Below are positions 8,416-16,575 of a stretch of DNA of 64,000 nucleotides, piece after piece. The number at the start of each line of letters is the position of its first letter. Within the stretch, counting starts at the first letter, position 1. The notes under the pieces are model-generated. The model was not told where the DNA came from and did not search any database. It worked only from the letters and a program-made list of their open reading frames with translations. The position numbers were made by a program, and so were the translations under genes. Source of the DNA: DTPU01 sp963827855 (GTDB lineage: Bacteria; Planctomycetota; Phycisphaerae; Sedimentisphaerales; Anaerobacaceae); NCBI GenBank assembly GCA_963827855.1, contig CAWHBY010000001.1, positions 372,001 through 436,000 of the forward strand, in the 5' to 3' direction.

Positions 8416-8443
8416 CGTTCGCGGAGTTCGCGGGGTTAGCGGC
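8416..8443 (-). repeat. Dispersed repeat, right copy of inverted pair
   Basis: On the minus strand this reads GCCGCTAACCCCGCG then AACTCCGCGAACG, matching 7996-8023 closely. Such a pair could fold in RNA or mark two insertions of the same small element. Confidence 0.55.
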
Positions 8444-8599
8444 CAAAACCTCCTTCTGTCCTCCTGGCCAACGCGACCACAGGTCGGGGCCACAAGAAAG
8501 GGCATCTGCGGCCAGGAACCTGTGCTCATCCTCACGATGTACAGGAGCGGCCCTGCACCTTCAGGCTCCGTCTGCCACCGGCTGACTCGCTGGAGGACG

Positions 8600-11473
8600 C
8601 TAGGCGGCCTGGCCGCTGTGGGTGCCTTCCAAGGTGATAGAGGAAAGGTGCTCTGTGACCTTGCCCCTCACCCATACAGGACCGCCGGAGCAGCAGAGAT
8701 TGTTGTAGACCTGGATCTTGTCTGGAAAGAAGCTGATCTCTGCCAGGCCGGTCGAGTCTTCCAGGGTCACAAAGCCCATGATCCGGCCATCCTGGGTCCT
8801 GGCCCTGCGGGCTGCAGCAATGAAACCTGCGACCGTCACGTCGCGATTCAGAAACGCGGCCAGCCGTGCGGCAGGCGTGTGCCGGGTCTTGAGCAATAAC
8901 TCCGGATGGAAGCTGAAGGGGATACCCGTGACGTCCAGCTCTGCCCTAAGGCGGTCTAGCCGGTCAAATTCGGGTTTGGGGGAACTCGGCGGCGGGCCAT
9001 AAGGGTCGAACAGCAACCCTTGCCTTGGGTCAGTGACTGCAAAACGGAGCTGATCCAGCATCGCAGGCCGGCTCGGTCCAAGCCCGTCACAGGCGCCCAG
9101 GCTGATCAAGGCCTCCAACTGGCCCTTGTGGAAGGGGACCTGCCTGCGGAGGTCGTTGAGATCCTTGAAGCACCTGGCCTGTCTCGCATGGAGGATCGCC
9201 CGGATGCCCTCCAGCCCCAGGCCTCTCACGATCTGCAGGCCAGCCCGGATGGCCTTGGCCTCCAGGGTCCACTCCACGTCGCTGAAGCTCACGTGGGGCG
9301 CCAGGACGTTGAGTCCATGGCGCTTGGCGTCCCAGACGTAGACCCGCAAGGGATACATGCCATGATGATTGTTGAATAGCGAGCAATAGAAGGCCTGGGG
9401 GTGGTGGGCCTTGAGAAAGGCGGTCTGCCAGGCGATGTGGGCATAGACCGTTGCATGGGCCTTGCAGTAGGAATAGGAGGCAAATCGCAGGATCTCCTCC
9501 CAGATCCGCTCTGCTGTCTCGCGGTCGATGCCCACCCGGTCTGCCCGGCCGTACACGAACTCGACGTACTGGGTCTGCAGTCGCAGGGCTGAGACCTTTT
9601 TGGATACCTCGGATCTGAATCGATCCGCATCGGCCACCGTGTAGCCGGCCAGTTCCACGGCGATCCGCATGACGTCCTCCTGGTACAGCATAATCCCGTG
9701 GGTGTCTGCCAGCAGGCGTTCCATCTTGGGATGCAGCACCTGGAAGGGCTTTTGGTGCACGTGCCTCTGGATGAACTCCGCCTTCATGCCGCCCGAGGCA
9801 GGGCCGGGCCTGATCAGGGACAGGGCGATGGCCAGGTCCTTCTGGGTCCTGACCTTCAGGCCCCGCAACAACTGGCGCATGCCCGGCGATTCGCTCTGAA
9901 ACACGCCCAGGCTGTCGCCGCTGGTCAGCATCTGGCAGGTCTTGGCGTCGCAGGGGTCTGGATCGGCCTCTATGTCCAGGCCAGCCCCTTGCCGATGGGC
10001 CAGACCCACGGCCTCATGGACGGTCGAGAGGGCCCGGTTTCCGAGCAGGTCTATCTTGATCAGGCCCACGGCCTCGGCCGCGTCCTTGTCATACTGGGTG
10101 ATCACCACGCCCTTGGCCGCCCACTGGAGCGGGGCCGTCCCTGCCACGGGGCAGGGGGTGATGACGATGCCGCCGCAGTGGACGCCGATGTGACGCGGGA
10201 TACCGAGCAGTTGATCGGCCAGTTGATAGACCACACCCTGACCGTCGGGGCTGTCGGCCAGGCGGTCGATCTGCGGCATGGGCAATCCCATGGCCCGTCC
10301 CACGTCACGAATGGCGCCTCTCCTGCGGTATCGCTGGATATTGCACACCATGGCCACGTGGTCTGCGCCCCAGCGGTCATAGCAGAATCGGATGACCTCA
10401 TCCCTCCTCCGCCAGCACAGGTCGATGTCGATATCCGGGCAATCCGTGCGCCCGGGATTCATGAACCGCTCAAAATAGAGCCTGTGCTCCACAGGACAGA
10501 CCCGGGTGAATCCCAGCACGTGCGAGACCAGGGACCCTGCAGCAGAGCCCCTGACATCCACGGGGATCCCGTTCTGCTTTGCCCAGTTCACGATCTCGTG
10601 AACCACCAGGAAGTAATCGCTGAATACGTTGGCCTTGATGGTCGCCAGCTCATACTCCAGGCGTTTGACGACCTCGTGTGCGATGGGGTTGTACCGCTTG
10701 GCCAGGCCCCAGTGGCACAGCCGGGCCAGTTGTTGGTCCGCAGTCAGGCCACCGTGCAGCCCGACCTTGGCTAGGATCGGGCCACCTGCCAGCAGATCAA
10801 ACTCGCAGCGTCGTGAAAGCTCCTCTGCATTCTCGATCGCAGAGGGACTCTCGGAGAAGTGCTGCCTCCACTGCCCCTCTGGGATCAGGGTCTCGCCTTG
10901 GCCTGTCTCCTGCGGCCCTGGACTACCGCTGAGTCTGCGGACCGCAGTGAGGATCTGGGTGACTGCCGCGTCGTGATCCTCAAGCCTGTGGACCTCCATG
11001 CAGGCCAGGGGCCTGACCTGAGCCCTGTCCCTGGACCCCAGGTGTGCCCAAAGCGAGGGTGGGACAAACAGGGACCCAGGCTGGAAGATCCCCTTGAGAA
11101 GATCGACCATGCACTCCTGGTGACAGATGGCGACGAGACCCTGATGATGGGTCTTCACCTGTCCTGCCAGATCGAATCTCTCATTCAGGTGCAGGCTGCT
11201 GAGGATCTGGCAGAGATTGCGGTAGCCAGTGCAATCCTCCACCACCAGGATCACCTGCTCGCAGTCCGTCAGGATCTCGACCCCAAGGATCGGCCTGACC
11301 TGTAGCCGCTGGCAGGCCTTCCAAAAATCCACTACGCCGGACAGGGTATTGACGTCCGCCAGGGCTATACAGTCATACCCCGCCTCTGCGGCCTTCTCTA
11401 CAAGCCGCTCTGCGGACACAGAGGCCCTGAGCAGGCTGTAGTAACTCCGACAGGTCAACAAGGGTGGCTGCAT
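8600..11473 (-). CDS. dnaE2: DNA polymerase III alpha subunit, error-prone DnaE2-type
   Basis: The product has 957 residues, shorter than replicative DnaE (about 1,160) and in the range of DnaE2 types. The N-terminus is a PHP-like domain, but the usual HxH metal site is replaced (LLTCRSYYSLL, residues 5-15), so PHP proofreading is unlikely. The polymerase active site has PDIDID (346-351) and a third aspartate in KIDLLG (D475). The RGSAAGSLV motif (309-316) precedes it. The C-terminus holds an OB-fold (about 875-945). The gene ends a leftward cassette lexA > DUF72 > dnaE2, which suggests damage-inducible translesion synthesis. No imuA or imuB is adjacent. The ATG at 11473 has only a weak ribosome site (CCGGGT). 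Confidence 0.85.
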   Translation of the reverse strand: MQPPLLTCRSYYSLLRASVSAERLVEKAAEAGYDCIALADVNTLSGVVDFWKACQRLQVRPILGVEILTDCEQVILVVEDCTGYRNLCQILSSLHLNERFDLAGQVKTHHQGLVAICHQECMVDLLKGIFQPGSLFVPPSLWAHLGSRDRAQVRPLACMEVHRLEDHDAAVTQILTAVRRLSGSPGPQETGQGETLIPEGQWRQHFSESPSAIENAEELSRRCEFDLLAGGPILAKVGLHGGLTADQQLARLCHWGLAKRYNPIAHEVVKRLEYELATIKANVFSDYFLVVHEIVNWAKQNGIPVDVRGSAAGSLVSHVLGFTRVCPVEHRLYFERFMNPGRTDCPDIDIDLCWRRRDEVIRFCYDRWGADHVAMVCNIQRYRRRGAIRDVGRAMGLPMPQIDRLADSPDGQGVVYQLADQLLGIPRHIGVHCGGIVITPCPVAGTAPLQWAAKGVVITQYDKDAAEAVGLIKIDLLGNRALSTVHEAVGLAHRQGAGLDIEADPDPCDAKTCQMLTSGDSLGVFQSESPGMRQLLRGLKVRTQKDLAIALSLIRPGPASGGMKAEFIQRHVHQKPFQVLHPKMERLLADTHGIMLYQEDVMRIAVELAGYTVADADRFRSEVSKKVSALRLQTQYVEFVYGRADRVGIDRETAERIWEEILRFASYSYCKAHATVYAHIAWQTAFLKAHHPQAFYCSLFNNHHGMYPLRVYVWDAKRHGLNVLAPHVSFSDVEWTLEAKAIRAGLQIVRGLGLEGIRAILHARQARCFKDLNDLRRQVPFHKGQLEALISLGACDGLGPSRPAMLDQLRFAVTDPRQGLLFDPYGPPPSSPKPEFDRLDRLRAELDVTGIPFSFHPELLLKTRHTPAARLAAFLNRDVTVAGFIAAARRARTQDGRIMGFVTLEDSTGLAEISFFPDKIQVYNNLCCSGGPVWVRGKVTEHLSSITLEGTHSGQAA

Positions 11474-11540
11474 ACCCGGCCGGGAATTGATGATCTACCA
11501 TTTACTATTCACTGTTGACTATCCGGCGGTCACTTAAAAC

Positions 11541-11596
11541 CCTAACACCTAACACCTAACACCTAACACCTAACACCTAACACCTAACACCTAAAA
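11541..11596. repeat. Tandem heptamer repeat CCTAACA, about 8 copies
   Basis: Seven perfect copies of CCTAACA run from 11541 to 11589, then one CCTAAAA. They lie in the 138-base gap between the DUF72 and dnaE2 genes. The adjoining bases (TTTACTATTCACTG) are AT-rich, unlike the genome. The similar but irregular CCTAAAACCTAATACCC occurs at 21831-21848. Confidence 0.9.
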
Positions 11597-11611
11597 CTCT
11601 CTGTATGCCTC

Positions 11612-12487
11612 CTATCCTGGAGGGGGCATGTCCCCTCCGGCAGGCAGTGCTATACGCGCCAGGTTCGGGTAGGTCTTCAGGAGTCCCTCAGGGACCCGTT
11701 GTTTCTGGCCTGTGAGCAGGGACTTCAGCTCGATGGCATTGGCGAGCTCTGCGCTGCGATAGTGATTGTTCATGATCACGGTCAGGGCCTTGAATGCCTG
11801 CGAGAGATCATCGATCCGTTTGTGGATCTGGTCCAATTCCCTGCAATTGTAATAGTAGTTGTAGGTCTCATCGCGGCCCGCCTTGCTGAACCACTTCTCG
11901 GCATTGCGGCCGTGCAATCGAAAGTAGCCAGAGGCGCCTACCGTGCATCGCCGTAGGCTGAAGGACTGGCTCGACATAGGATAGTCCAGGTTACAGACAG
12001 CCACGCCCAGGCCCTGCAGGAAATCCAGTGACTCCTGTTTTTTCCAGGATTTGTGACGCAGCTCCAGGACCAGGCTGAAGCTGTCAGAGAATGCGCCTAC
12101 AATCTGGGTGAGGCGCTGCCGGGTCTGGGCGCTGTCGGCGAAGTCATATCTGAACTGGGCCAGGAGGGACCTCAGTCTGCCGTTTGAGGTGAGGGGCTCG
12201 AGCCCTGTGTGGAACTGACGGATGACCTCGGGGTCGAGTTTGCCTTCGTGAGTGAAGCTCTGGTGCAGTTTTGCTGTAAAGAAGAAGTCCCGCTTCTGGG
12301 CCGTCTTGTTGGCCCAGGCCTGGACTGTCTTCTGGAAGGGCGGGCGATAGAAGGTGCTGTTGATCTCGATACAGTCCACGAATTCGCTGACGTAGGAAAG
12401 CTGATCCATCTTGGGCTGCGTATAGACGATGCCCTCCCAATCCGGATAAGACCAACCTGCGACTCCGATGGAAACCGGACCAGCCAT
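11612..12487 (-). CDS. DUF72 (YecE-like) TIM-barrel protein
   Basis: The product has 291 residues. The ATG at 12487 follows GAGGTGCACG; an upstream in-frame TTG at 12499 is less likely. It begins IGVAGWSYPDWEGIVY, the DUF72 signature (IGTSGWxYxxW). It continues with EINSTFYRPP and the FFFTAKLHQSFTH strand, and near the C-terminus has IMNNHYRSAELAN, the conserved 'NNHYxGxAxxNA'-type motif. DUF72 proteins have a TIM-barrel fold; the activity is not established. The gene lies 29 bases after lexA on the same strand and 138 bases before dnaE2, so it is probably SOS-regulated. A second DUF72 gene is at 20800. Confidence 0.85.
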   Translation of the reverse strand: MAGPVSIGVAGWSYPDWEGIVYTQPKMDQLSYVSEFVDCIEINSTFYRPPFQKTVQAWANKTAQKRDFFFTAKLHQSFTHEGKLDPEVIRQFHTGLEPLTSNGRLRSLLAQFRYDFADSAQTRQRLTQIVGAFSDSFSLVLELRHKSWKKQESLDFLQGLGVAVCNLDYPMSSQSFSLRRCTVGASGYFRLHGRNAEKWFSKAGRDETYNYYYNCRELDQIHKRIDDLSQAFKALTVIMNNHYRSAELANAIELKSLLTGQKQRVPEGLLKTYPNLARIALPAGGDMPPPG

Positions 12488-12516
12488 CGTGCACCTCAAC
12501 CCTTTTAACTAGTTGG

Positions 12517-13137
12517 TTAACGAATCTGGGTGCGGATACACCCAACCACCTGGCCGACCATGCGGATGCGGCGGTCGGAACCCTTGATGGTCACGGCCTT
12601 GTACCCAGCCTGTTTGTTGGCAGGCGTGAGCACAATACGGTCCTTCTGCCTGTACACCCGCTTGACAGTCACCTCGTCGTCCAAGAGGACCACTGCGATC
12701 CTGCCATCCTCGATCGTCTCACCGGGCCGCACGATCACGTAGTCGCCGTCCAGTATCCCCTCGTCCACCATGCTGTCGCCAGCCACCTTCAAGGCAAAGG
12801 CGCCGTCCTCCGCCGGAACCATCTGCTGCAATTGGAGATAACCCTGGATGTCCTCCTGCGCCAGGATAGGCCGGCCCGCAGCGACCCTGCCCACAATGGG
12901 AATCCCCTGCGGCCTCTGGTGCTGGCTGCTGTACCCCTGAGAGAGCCGAAGTCCCCTGTGCCTGCCTGAGTCGACCAGGTATTCCTTCTTCTTGAGGTAC
13001 CCGATCAACTGGCGTGCAGCAGTCAGTGTCAGGCCAAAGTGCCGGGCCACCTCCCGCTGGCTGGGCGGGTTGTGATCCGCCAGTTGTCCTTCAATGAAGG
13101 CCAACACCTTTTGTTGTTTTTCAGTCAGAGGTTCCAT
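12517..13137 (-). CDS. lexA: LexA repressor
   Basis: The product has 206 residues from the ATG at 13137 (MEPLTEKQQKVL). Residues about 25-50 are the winged helix-turn-helix (PPSQREVARHFGLT...). The self-cleavage site is A87-G88 (GRVAAGRP). The catalytic serine is S122 (GDSMVDEG) and the lysine is K159 (EVTVKRVY). The protein represses SOS genes until RecA-stimulated autocleavage. A dyad lies 13-34 bases upstream of the ATG, which suggests autoregulation and control of the downstream DUF72 and dnaE2 genes. A longer TTG start at 13176 would run through the dyad and is less likely. Confidence 0.9.
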   Translation of the reverse strand: MEPLTEKQQKVLAFIEGQLADHNPPSQREVARHFGLTLTAARQLIGYLKKKEYLVDSGRHRGLRLSQGYSSQHQRPQGIPIVGRVAAGRPILAQEDIQGYLQLQQMVPAEDGAFALKVAGDSMVDEGILDGDYVIVRPGETIEDGRIAVVLLDDEVTVKRVYRQKDRIVLTPANKQAGYKAVTIKGSDRRIRMVGQVVGCIRTQIR

Positions 13138-13149
13138 ACCTGGTTTGAA

Positions 13150-13171
13150 TATATGCACATTTGAGCATATA
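13150..13171 (-). promoter_or_regulatory. Candidate LexA operator
   Basis: A perfect inverted repeat TATATGC-N8-GCATATA lies directly upstream of lexA. The arms are AT-rich in a GC-rich region, and the position (13-34 bases before the ATG) suits a repressor blocking the promoter. LexA sites in other phyla differ in sequence, so this is inferred from position and symmetry. Confidence 0.6.
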
Positions 13172-13210
13172 TGCAATACTATTTTTCCTCAGAAGTGGAA
13201 GCGGCAATCG

Positions 13211-14743
13211 CTATCTCTTCAGCGCGTACAGCTTCTTGTCTGTGGTGATGTAGAGGACGCCGTTGGCGGCGACAGGGGTGCCGGCTATGGGGCCATCGAA
13301 TTGTGTCTTGCTGATGACCTTCTTCTCTCTCGCGGCTGCCATGATCCAGAGGACTCCGCGCCGCGTGGCTGCGTAGACCTTGCCGTCTGCGACCAGGGTC
13401 GATGCCCAGATTTCGCCTTCAGCATCGTGCCTCCAGCAGGCCTTGCCGGTCTTGGCGTCCACGCAGTGGATCTGTCCGCCACAGTCCGCGACAAAGACCA
13501 GCCCATCGGAGACAGACGGCGTGCAGCAGCAGTGGAGCGACAGGTCATATGACCAGACCAGCCCCTTTGCAGTGATGTCACCTGTCTGGCCTGCGTCGAT
13601 GCACTGGAGCCAGGCCTTCTTCTTGCCCCACCAAATGTCGCCACCCAAGGTCAGGTAGACCCGGCCCTCGTGGAACACAGGCATGCTCTTGACGTTGCTG
13701 GGGCTCTGGTCGCGATTGCCCAGGTACTCGTGCACGTCCTGCTTGGGCGCGTTCGGATCGCCGTCGAACCTCCAGACTCGCTTGAGCTTCTCCACCTGGT
13801 CGGCAGGGGGGGCTGACTCCAGGGCTGAGAAGGCATACAGGATGCCATCGCCGCCCGCAAACAGCACGAGCCTGCGGCCTCCCACCGCGGCCATCGCAGG
13901 GGAAGACCACGTGGAGTGGAATATCCGCGGCCCTATGTGCTCATCGTCTGCGGCCAGCAGCCTGCCGGTCTTCTTGTCCAGCACGATCAGACTGGGGCCT
14001 TCCGGCGCCCTGATCTTGCGGTGCGTATTGTCCACGCCATTGCTCGTGTTGATGTACAGGAAGTCGTCGTCGATCAGGGCTGAGCCATGGGCAGAGTCAT
14101 GCGGATACGTGCCTGCCTGATTGGGCATGTCGAAGAGCCAGAGGATGTCCGCATCGATGCTTGTCACATCCATGCGGCCCGCGCCCTTGGCCGCCAGGTG
14201 GAGCCCTTCGTCCAGATACGGGCCGTCGTTGCCGTTGGCCTGGCCATCCAGGTCGAGGCACATGACCTCGTAGCGATTGCTCATCACGTAGACGCGGTGA
14301 CCCTCCACCGTGGCAGGGGAGACTAGCCCGTCATTGGGCCAGTCCAGGTAGGGGTCTGCACTTCCCATCTTGGGGACCACAAGCTGCCACTTGAGGCTGC
14401 CGTCCCTTTCATCCAGGCAGAGCAGGATCGCGCGGTCGCCGCTGTGACGGCGATCCCGCGGCGGGTCATTGTTGGTGCCTATCATGATCCTGCCGCCGGC
14501 CACCACGGGCGTTGCCCAGGTCTGGCTGCCCAGCGGGACTGCCCACTTGACGCCTTGGCCTGAGGCCGGGTCGCAGCGATCGATGAGGCCCGTCTCCGTG
14601 GAGACCATGTTCCGGGTCTGACGCTCGCCCCACTGGGGCTGGTCTGCAGCCTGGCTGGCTCCAGCCACGAGATGACCACACGCGAAGGCAAGGGACATGG
14701 ACAAGCAGCGATACCGGCCCCAAAGAGGTCTCATGCCAGGCAT
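13211..14743 (-). CDS. Secreted PQQ-binding-like beta-propeller protein
   Basis: The product has about 510 residues. The start is either the ATG at 14743 or that at 14734; both give a signal peptide ending ASQAADQPQWG. The mature part repeats propeller blades with the W-x-x-x-x-G pattern: GVKWAVPLGSQTWATPVV, GSLKWQLVVP, GLVWSYDLS and GKACWRHDAEG. It ends ITTDKKLYALKR, the typical last blade. Such proteins (YVTN/BamB/PQQ-like) are common in planctomycete periplasms and are mostly without known activity. It lies 73 bases before lexA on the same strand, but the LexA dyad sits between them. It is divergent from the deacetylase gene. Confidence 0.8.
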   Translation of the reverse strand: MPGMRPLWGRYRCLSMSLAFACGHLVAGASQAADQPQWGERQTRNMVSTETGLIDRCDPASGQGVKWAVPLGSQTWATPVVAGGRIMIGTNNDPPRDRRHSGDRAILLCLDERDGSLKWQLVVPKMGSADPYLDWPNDGLVSPATVEGHRVYVMSNRYEVMCLDLDGQANGNDGPYLDEGLHLAAKGAGRMDVTSIDADILWLFDMPNQAGTYPHDSAHGSALIDDDFLYINTSNGVDNTHRKIRAPEGPSLIVLDKKTGRLLAADDEHIGPRIFHSTWSSPAMAAVGGRRLVLFAGGDGILYAFSALESAPPADQVEKLKRVWRFDGDPNAPKQDVHEYLGNRDQSPSNVKSMPVFHEGRVYLTLGGDIWWGKKKAWLQCIDAGQTGDITAKGLVWSYDLSLHCCCTPSVSDGLVFVADCGGQIHCVDAKTGKACWRHDAEGEIWASTLVADGKVYAATRRGVLWIMAAAREKKVISKTQFDGPIAGTPVAANGVLYITTDKKLYALKR

Positions 14744-14786
14744 TATCCGGAAATGTCGTTTGGTTTTCAAGATGCCTCTGAATTGC

Positions 14787-14816
14787 TTGACTGTGTGGGG
14801 CAATCCTGCTTACATG
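14787..14816 (+). promoter_or_regulatory. Possible promoter of the deacetylase gene
   Basis: TTGACT at 14787-14792, an 18-base spacer and TACATG at 14811-14816. The -10 box is weak. The transcript would start just before the AAGGAG ribosome site at about 14828. Confidence 0.3.
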
Positions 14817-14839
14817 ACCTGGGGGCAAGGAGATAGAAC

Positions 14840-16318
14840 ATGAAGATGGCCTATGTGCTTGCGGCCCTGGCAGTCTTGGGCGCGTACTCTGGTGAGGCTC
14901 GTGCAGCCGCAGTCCCAGAGAGACCCACGGTCTACGTCGCGTTCTGGCTTGACACAGAGGACTTCATCCTGCCCCAGGCTGATGATGCAGCCCAGCGCCT
15001 GGCTGCAATGTTCACTGCCAGGGGGGCTGCTGCCACCTTCAAGGTGGTGGGCGAGAAGGCCAGGGTACTGGAGCAGCGGGGCCGCACGGATGTGATCCTG
15101 GCCCTGGCCAAGAACGACATCGGCTACCACTCTACGTTGCACAGCGTGCATCCCACGCCTGCAGAGTACACCAGGGACCTCGATTGGCACGAGGGCGTCG
15201 CGGAGTTTTCCCGCCGCGAGGGCGTCGGCATCGAGGTGGTTAGGCGGGTCTTTGGCATCCATCCCTCGTGCTACGGCCAGCCAGGCAGCTCATGGACGCC
15301 CCAGAGCTATGCTGCCATGAAGGCGTGGGGCATCCCCCTCTATCTGGACGCCAGCTCGCACGTGAACCTGAACAACCGTCCATTCTGGTATTGCGGCATA
15401 CTCGCGGTCCTCAACATGGGCGACTGCGTCATGCGGACCGGTTGGTCCGACGAAGAGGTCAAGCAGGCCTGCGCGAAGTTCGACGAGGTCCACCAGAGGC
15501 TGATCGCGGAGGGTGGCGGCCTGGTCAGTATCTACTACCATCCCTGCGAGTTCGTGCACAAGGAGTTCTGGGATGGCGTCAACTTCGCCCATGGAGCCAA
15601 TCCACCCAGGTCAGAGTGGAAGCTCCCTCCCACGAAGTCGCCCCAAGAGCAGGAACAGGCCTTCCACGCCTTTGAGACCTATCTGTCGCACATCAGCGGC
15701 CATCCCCAGGTCCGGCTGGTGACAGCCAGGGAGATCCCCTCTCTGTATGCAGACCGCGCGTACACCCATCCGCTCGGCAAGGCCGAGATTGAGGCCATCG
15801 CTGCTGCATTCCAGAAGCGGCTCTCGTACGTGGATACAGGCTCGTGCACGGTCTCTGCTGCGGAGGGCCTGCTCGCATTGGCCCGCTGCGCCGCAGGCGG
15901 CGGGCCGAAGGCCGGACCCGATCCGATCGAGGTCGAGTTCGCCTATGGCCCTGCCTCCAGGTGCCAGCGGTTCGTCACTGAAGGCACGTTCTCGCAGCCT
16001 GCGATCCAGCAGGCAGCACAGGACGTGATCGACTCGGTACACCAGACGGGCCAGCTCCCGCCGATCGTCTGGGTCGCAGGCAGACCCGTCCGGCTGGAGG
16101 ACTTTGCAGCCACCCTGGCGTCGGCGATCGCAACGGGCAGTGACAAGGGCGACGTCACGCTCCATCGAGCAGAGCTGGACGCCAGGCGTTTCGTGGCGGA
16201 CGACTCGCCCGACCTCTGGAGCTGGATCATCTTCCCCAAGGGCTTCAGTGCCCCCCACATGATGGACCTGGCCAAGCTCCAGTCCTGGACCCTAAAACCT
16301 GCCACCCTTCGCAGGTGA
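14840..16318 (+). CDS. Secreted polysaccharide deacetylase-family protein
   Basis: The product has 492 residues. The ATG at 14840 follows AAGGAGATAGAAC. A signal peptide ends near EARAAAVPE. The NodB-type metal site is visible: D38 in WLDTED, and H97 with H101 in GYHSTLHS. A further conserved strand reads VSIYYHPCEF (about residue 230). The fold would remove acetyl or similar groups from a glycan; the substrate cannot be told. The C-terminal 170 residues (from about 320) have no recognised domain and contain a SYVDTGSCTVSAAEGL helix, perhaps a cell-wall-binding or regulatory part. The upstream neighbour is the divergent PQQ-like protein. Confidence 0.75.
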   Translation: MKMAYVLAALAVLGAYSGEARAAAVPERPTVYVAFWLDTEDFILPQADDAAQRLAAMFTARGAAATFKVVGEKARVLEQRGRTDVILALAKNDIGYHSTLHSVHPTPAEYTRDLDWHEGVAEFSRREGVGIEVVRRVFGIHPSCYGQPGSSWTPQSYAAMKAWGIPLYLDASSHVNLNNRPFWYCGILAVLNMGDCVMRTGWSDEEVKQACAKFDEVHQRLIAEGGGLVSIYYHPCEFVHKEFWDGVNFAHGANPPRSEWKLPPTKSPQEQEQAFHAFETYLSHISGHPQVRLVTAREIPSLYADRAYTHPLGKAEIEAIAAAFQKRLSYVDTGSCTVSAAEGLLALARCAAGGGPKAGPDPIEVEFAYGPASRCQRFVTEGTFSQPAIQQAAQDVIDSVHQTGQLPPIVWVAGRPVRLEDFAATLASAIATGSDKGDVTLHRAELDARRFVADDSPDLWSWIIFPKGFSAPHMMDLAKLQSWTLKPATLRR

Positions 16319-16329
16319 CTCCGCTGGTT

Positions 16330-16355
16330 ATTCCGGGGACACTATACTCATTTCC
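16330..16355 (+). repeat. Relic of a sequence associated with REP/RAYT elements
   Basis: ATTCCGGGGACACTATACTC at 16330 is, from memory, the type of sequence found upstream of REP-associated tyrosine transposases in many genomes. No transposase frame follows before the SPFH gene, so only a remnant is present. Confidence 0.3.
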
Positions 16356-16575
16356 AGGAGTCGGTGGCTGCTGGGATGCCGCCTTTGAGGTGATGCAGGT
16401 AGGGTTAAACCCCATAGAAGACCAACAGGGCAGGGATGAGAATGATTATACGCTATGCGCTAGGCTTTGTACTTTCGCGGTTGTGTTGATCGTGGGCCCG
16501 GGGCGGATCCGGATGGACCGCAGCGGCGGGAACATGTCGTGCTTTGTTGTAGGACTGCAGTGAAGGGAGGATCCA

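Larger units (their letters stand above)
7818..8599. other. Non-coding stretch with short inverted repeats
   Basis: No open frame here has both a start signal and protein-like content. The segment is rich in short hairpins such as CCTTGGGAC/GTCCCAAGG near 8090 and GACGCGAAGCGTC near 8355, and holds the inverted repeat pair listed separately. It looks like accumulated repeat elements between two leftward genes. Confidence 0.5.

Noticed and set aside
9698..10774. 358-codon plus-strand open frame
   Set aside because: It is antisense to dnaE2 and shows no start signal or recognisable content.
11541..11596. CCTAACA array as a CRISPR array or a telomere
   Set aside because: Units are seven bases with no spacers, and no cas genes are near; it lies between genes, not at a replicon end.
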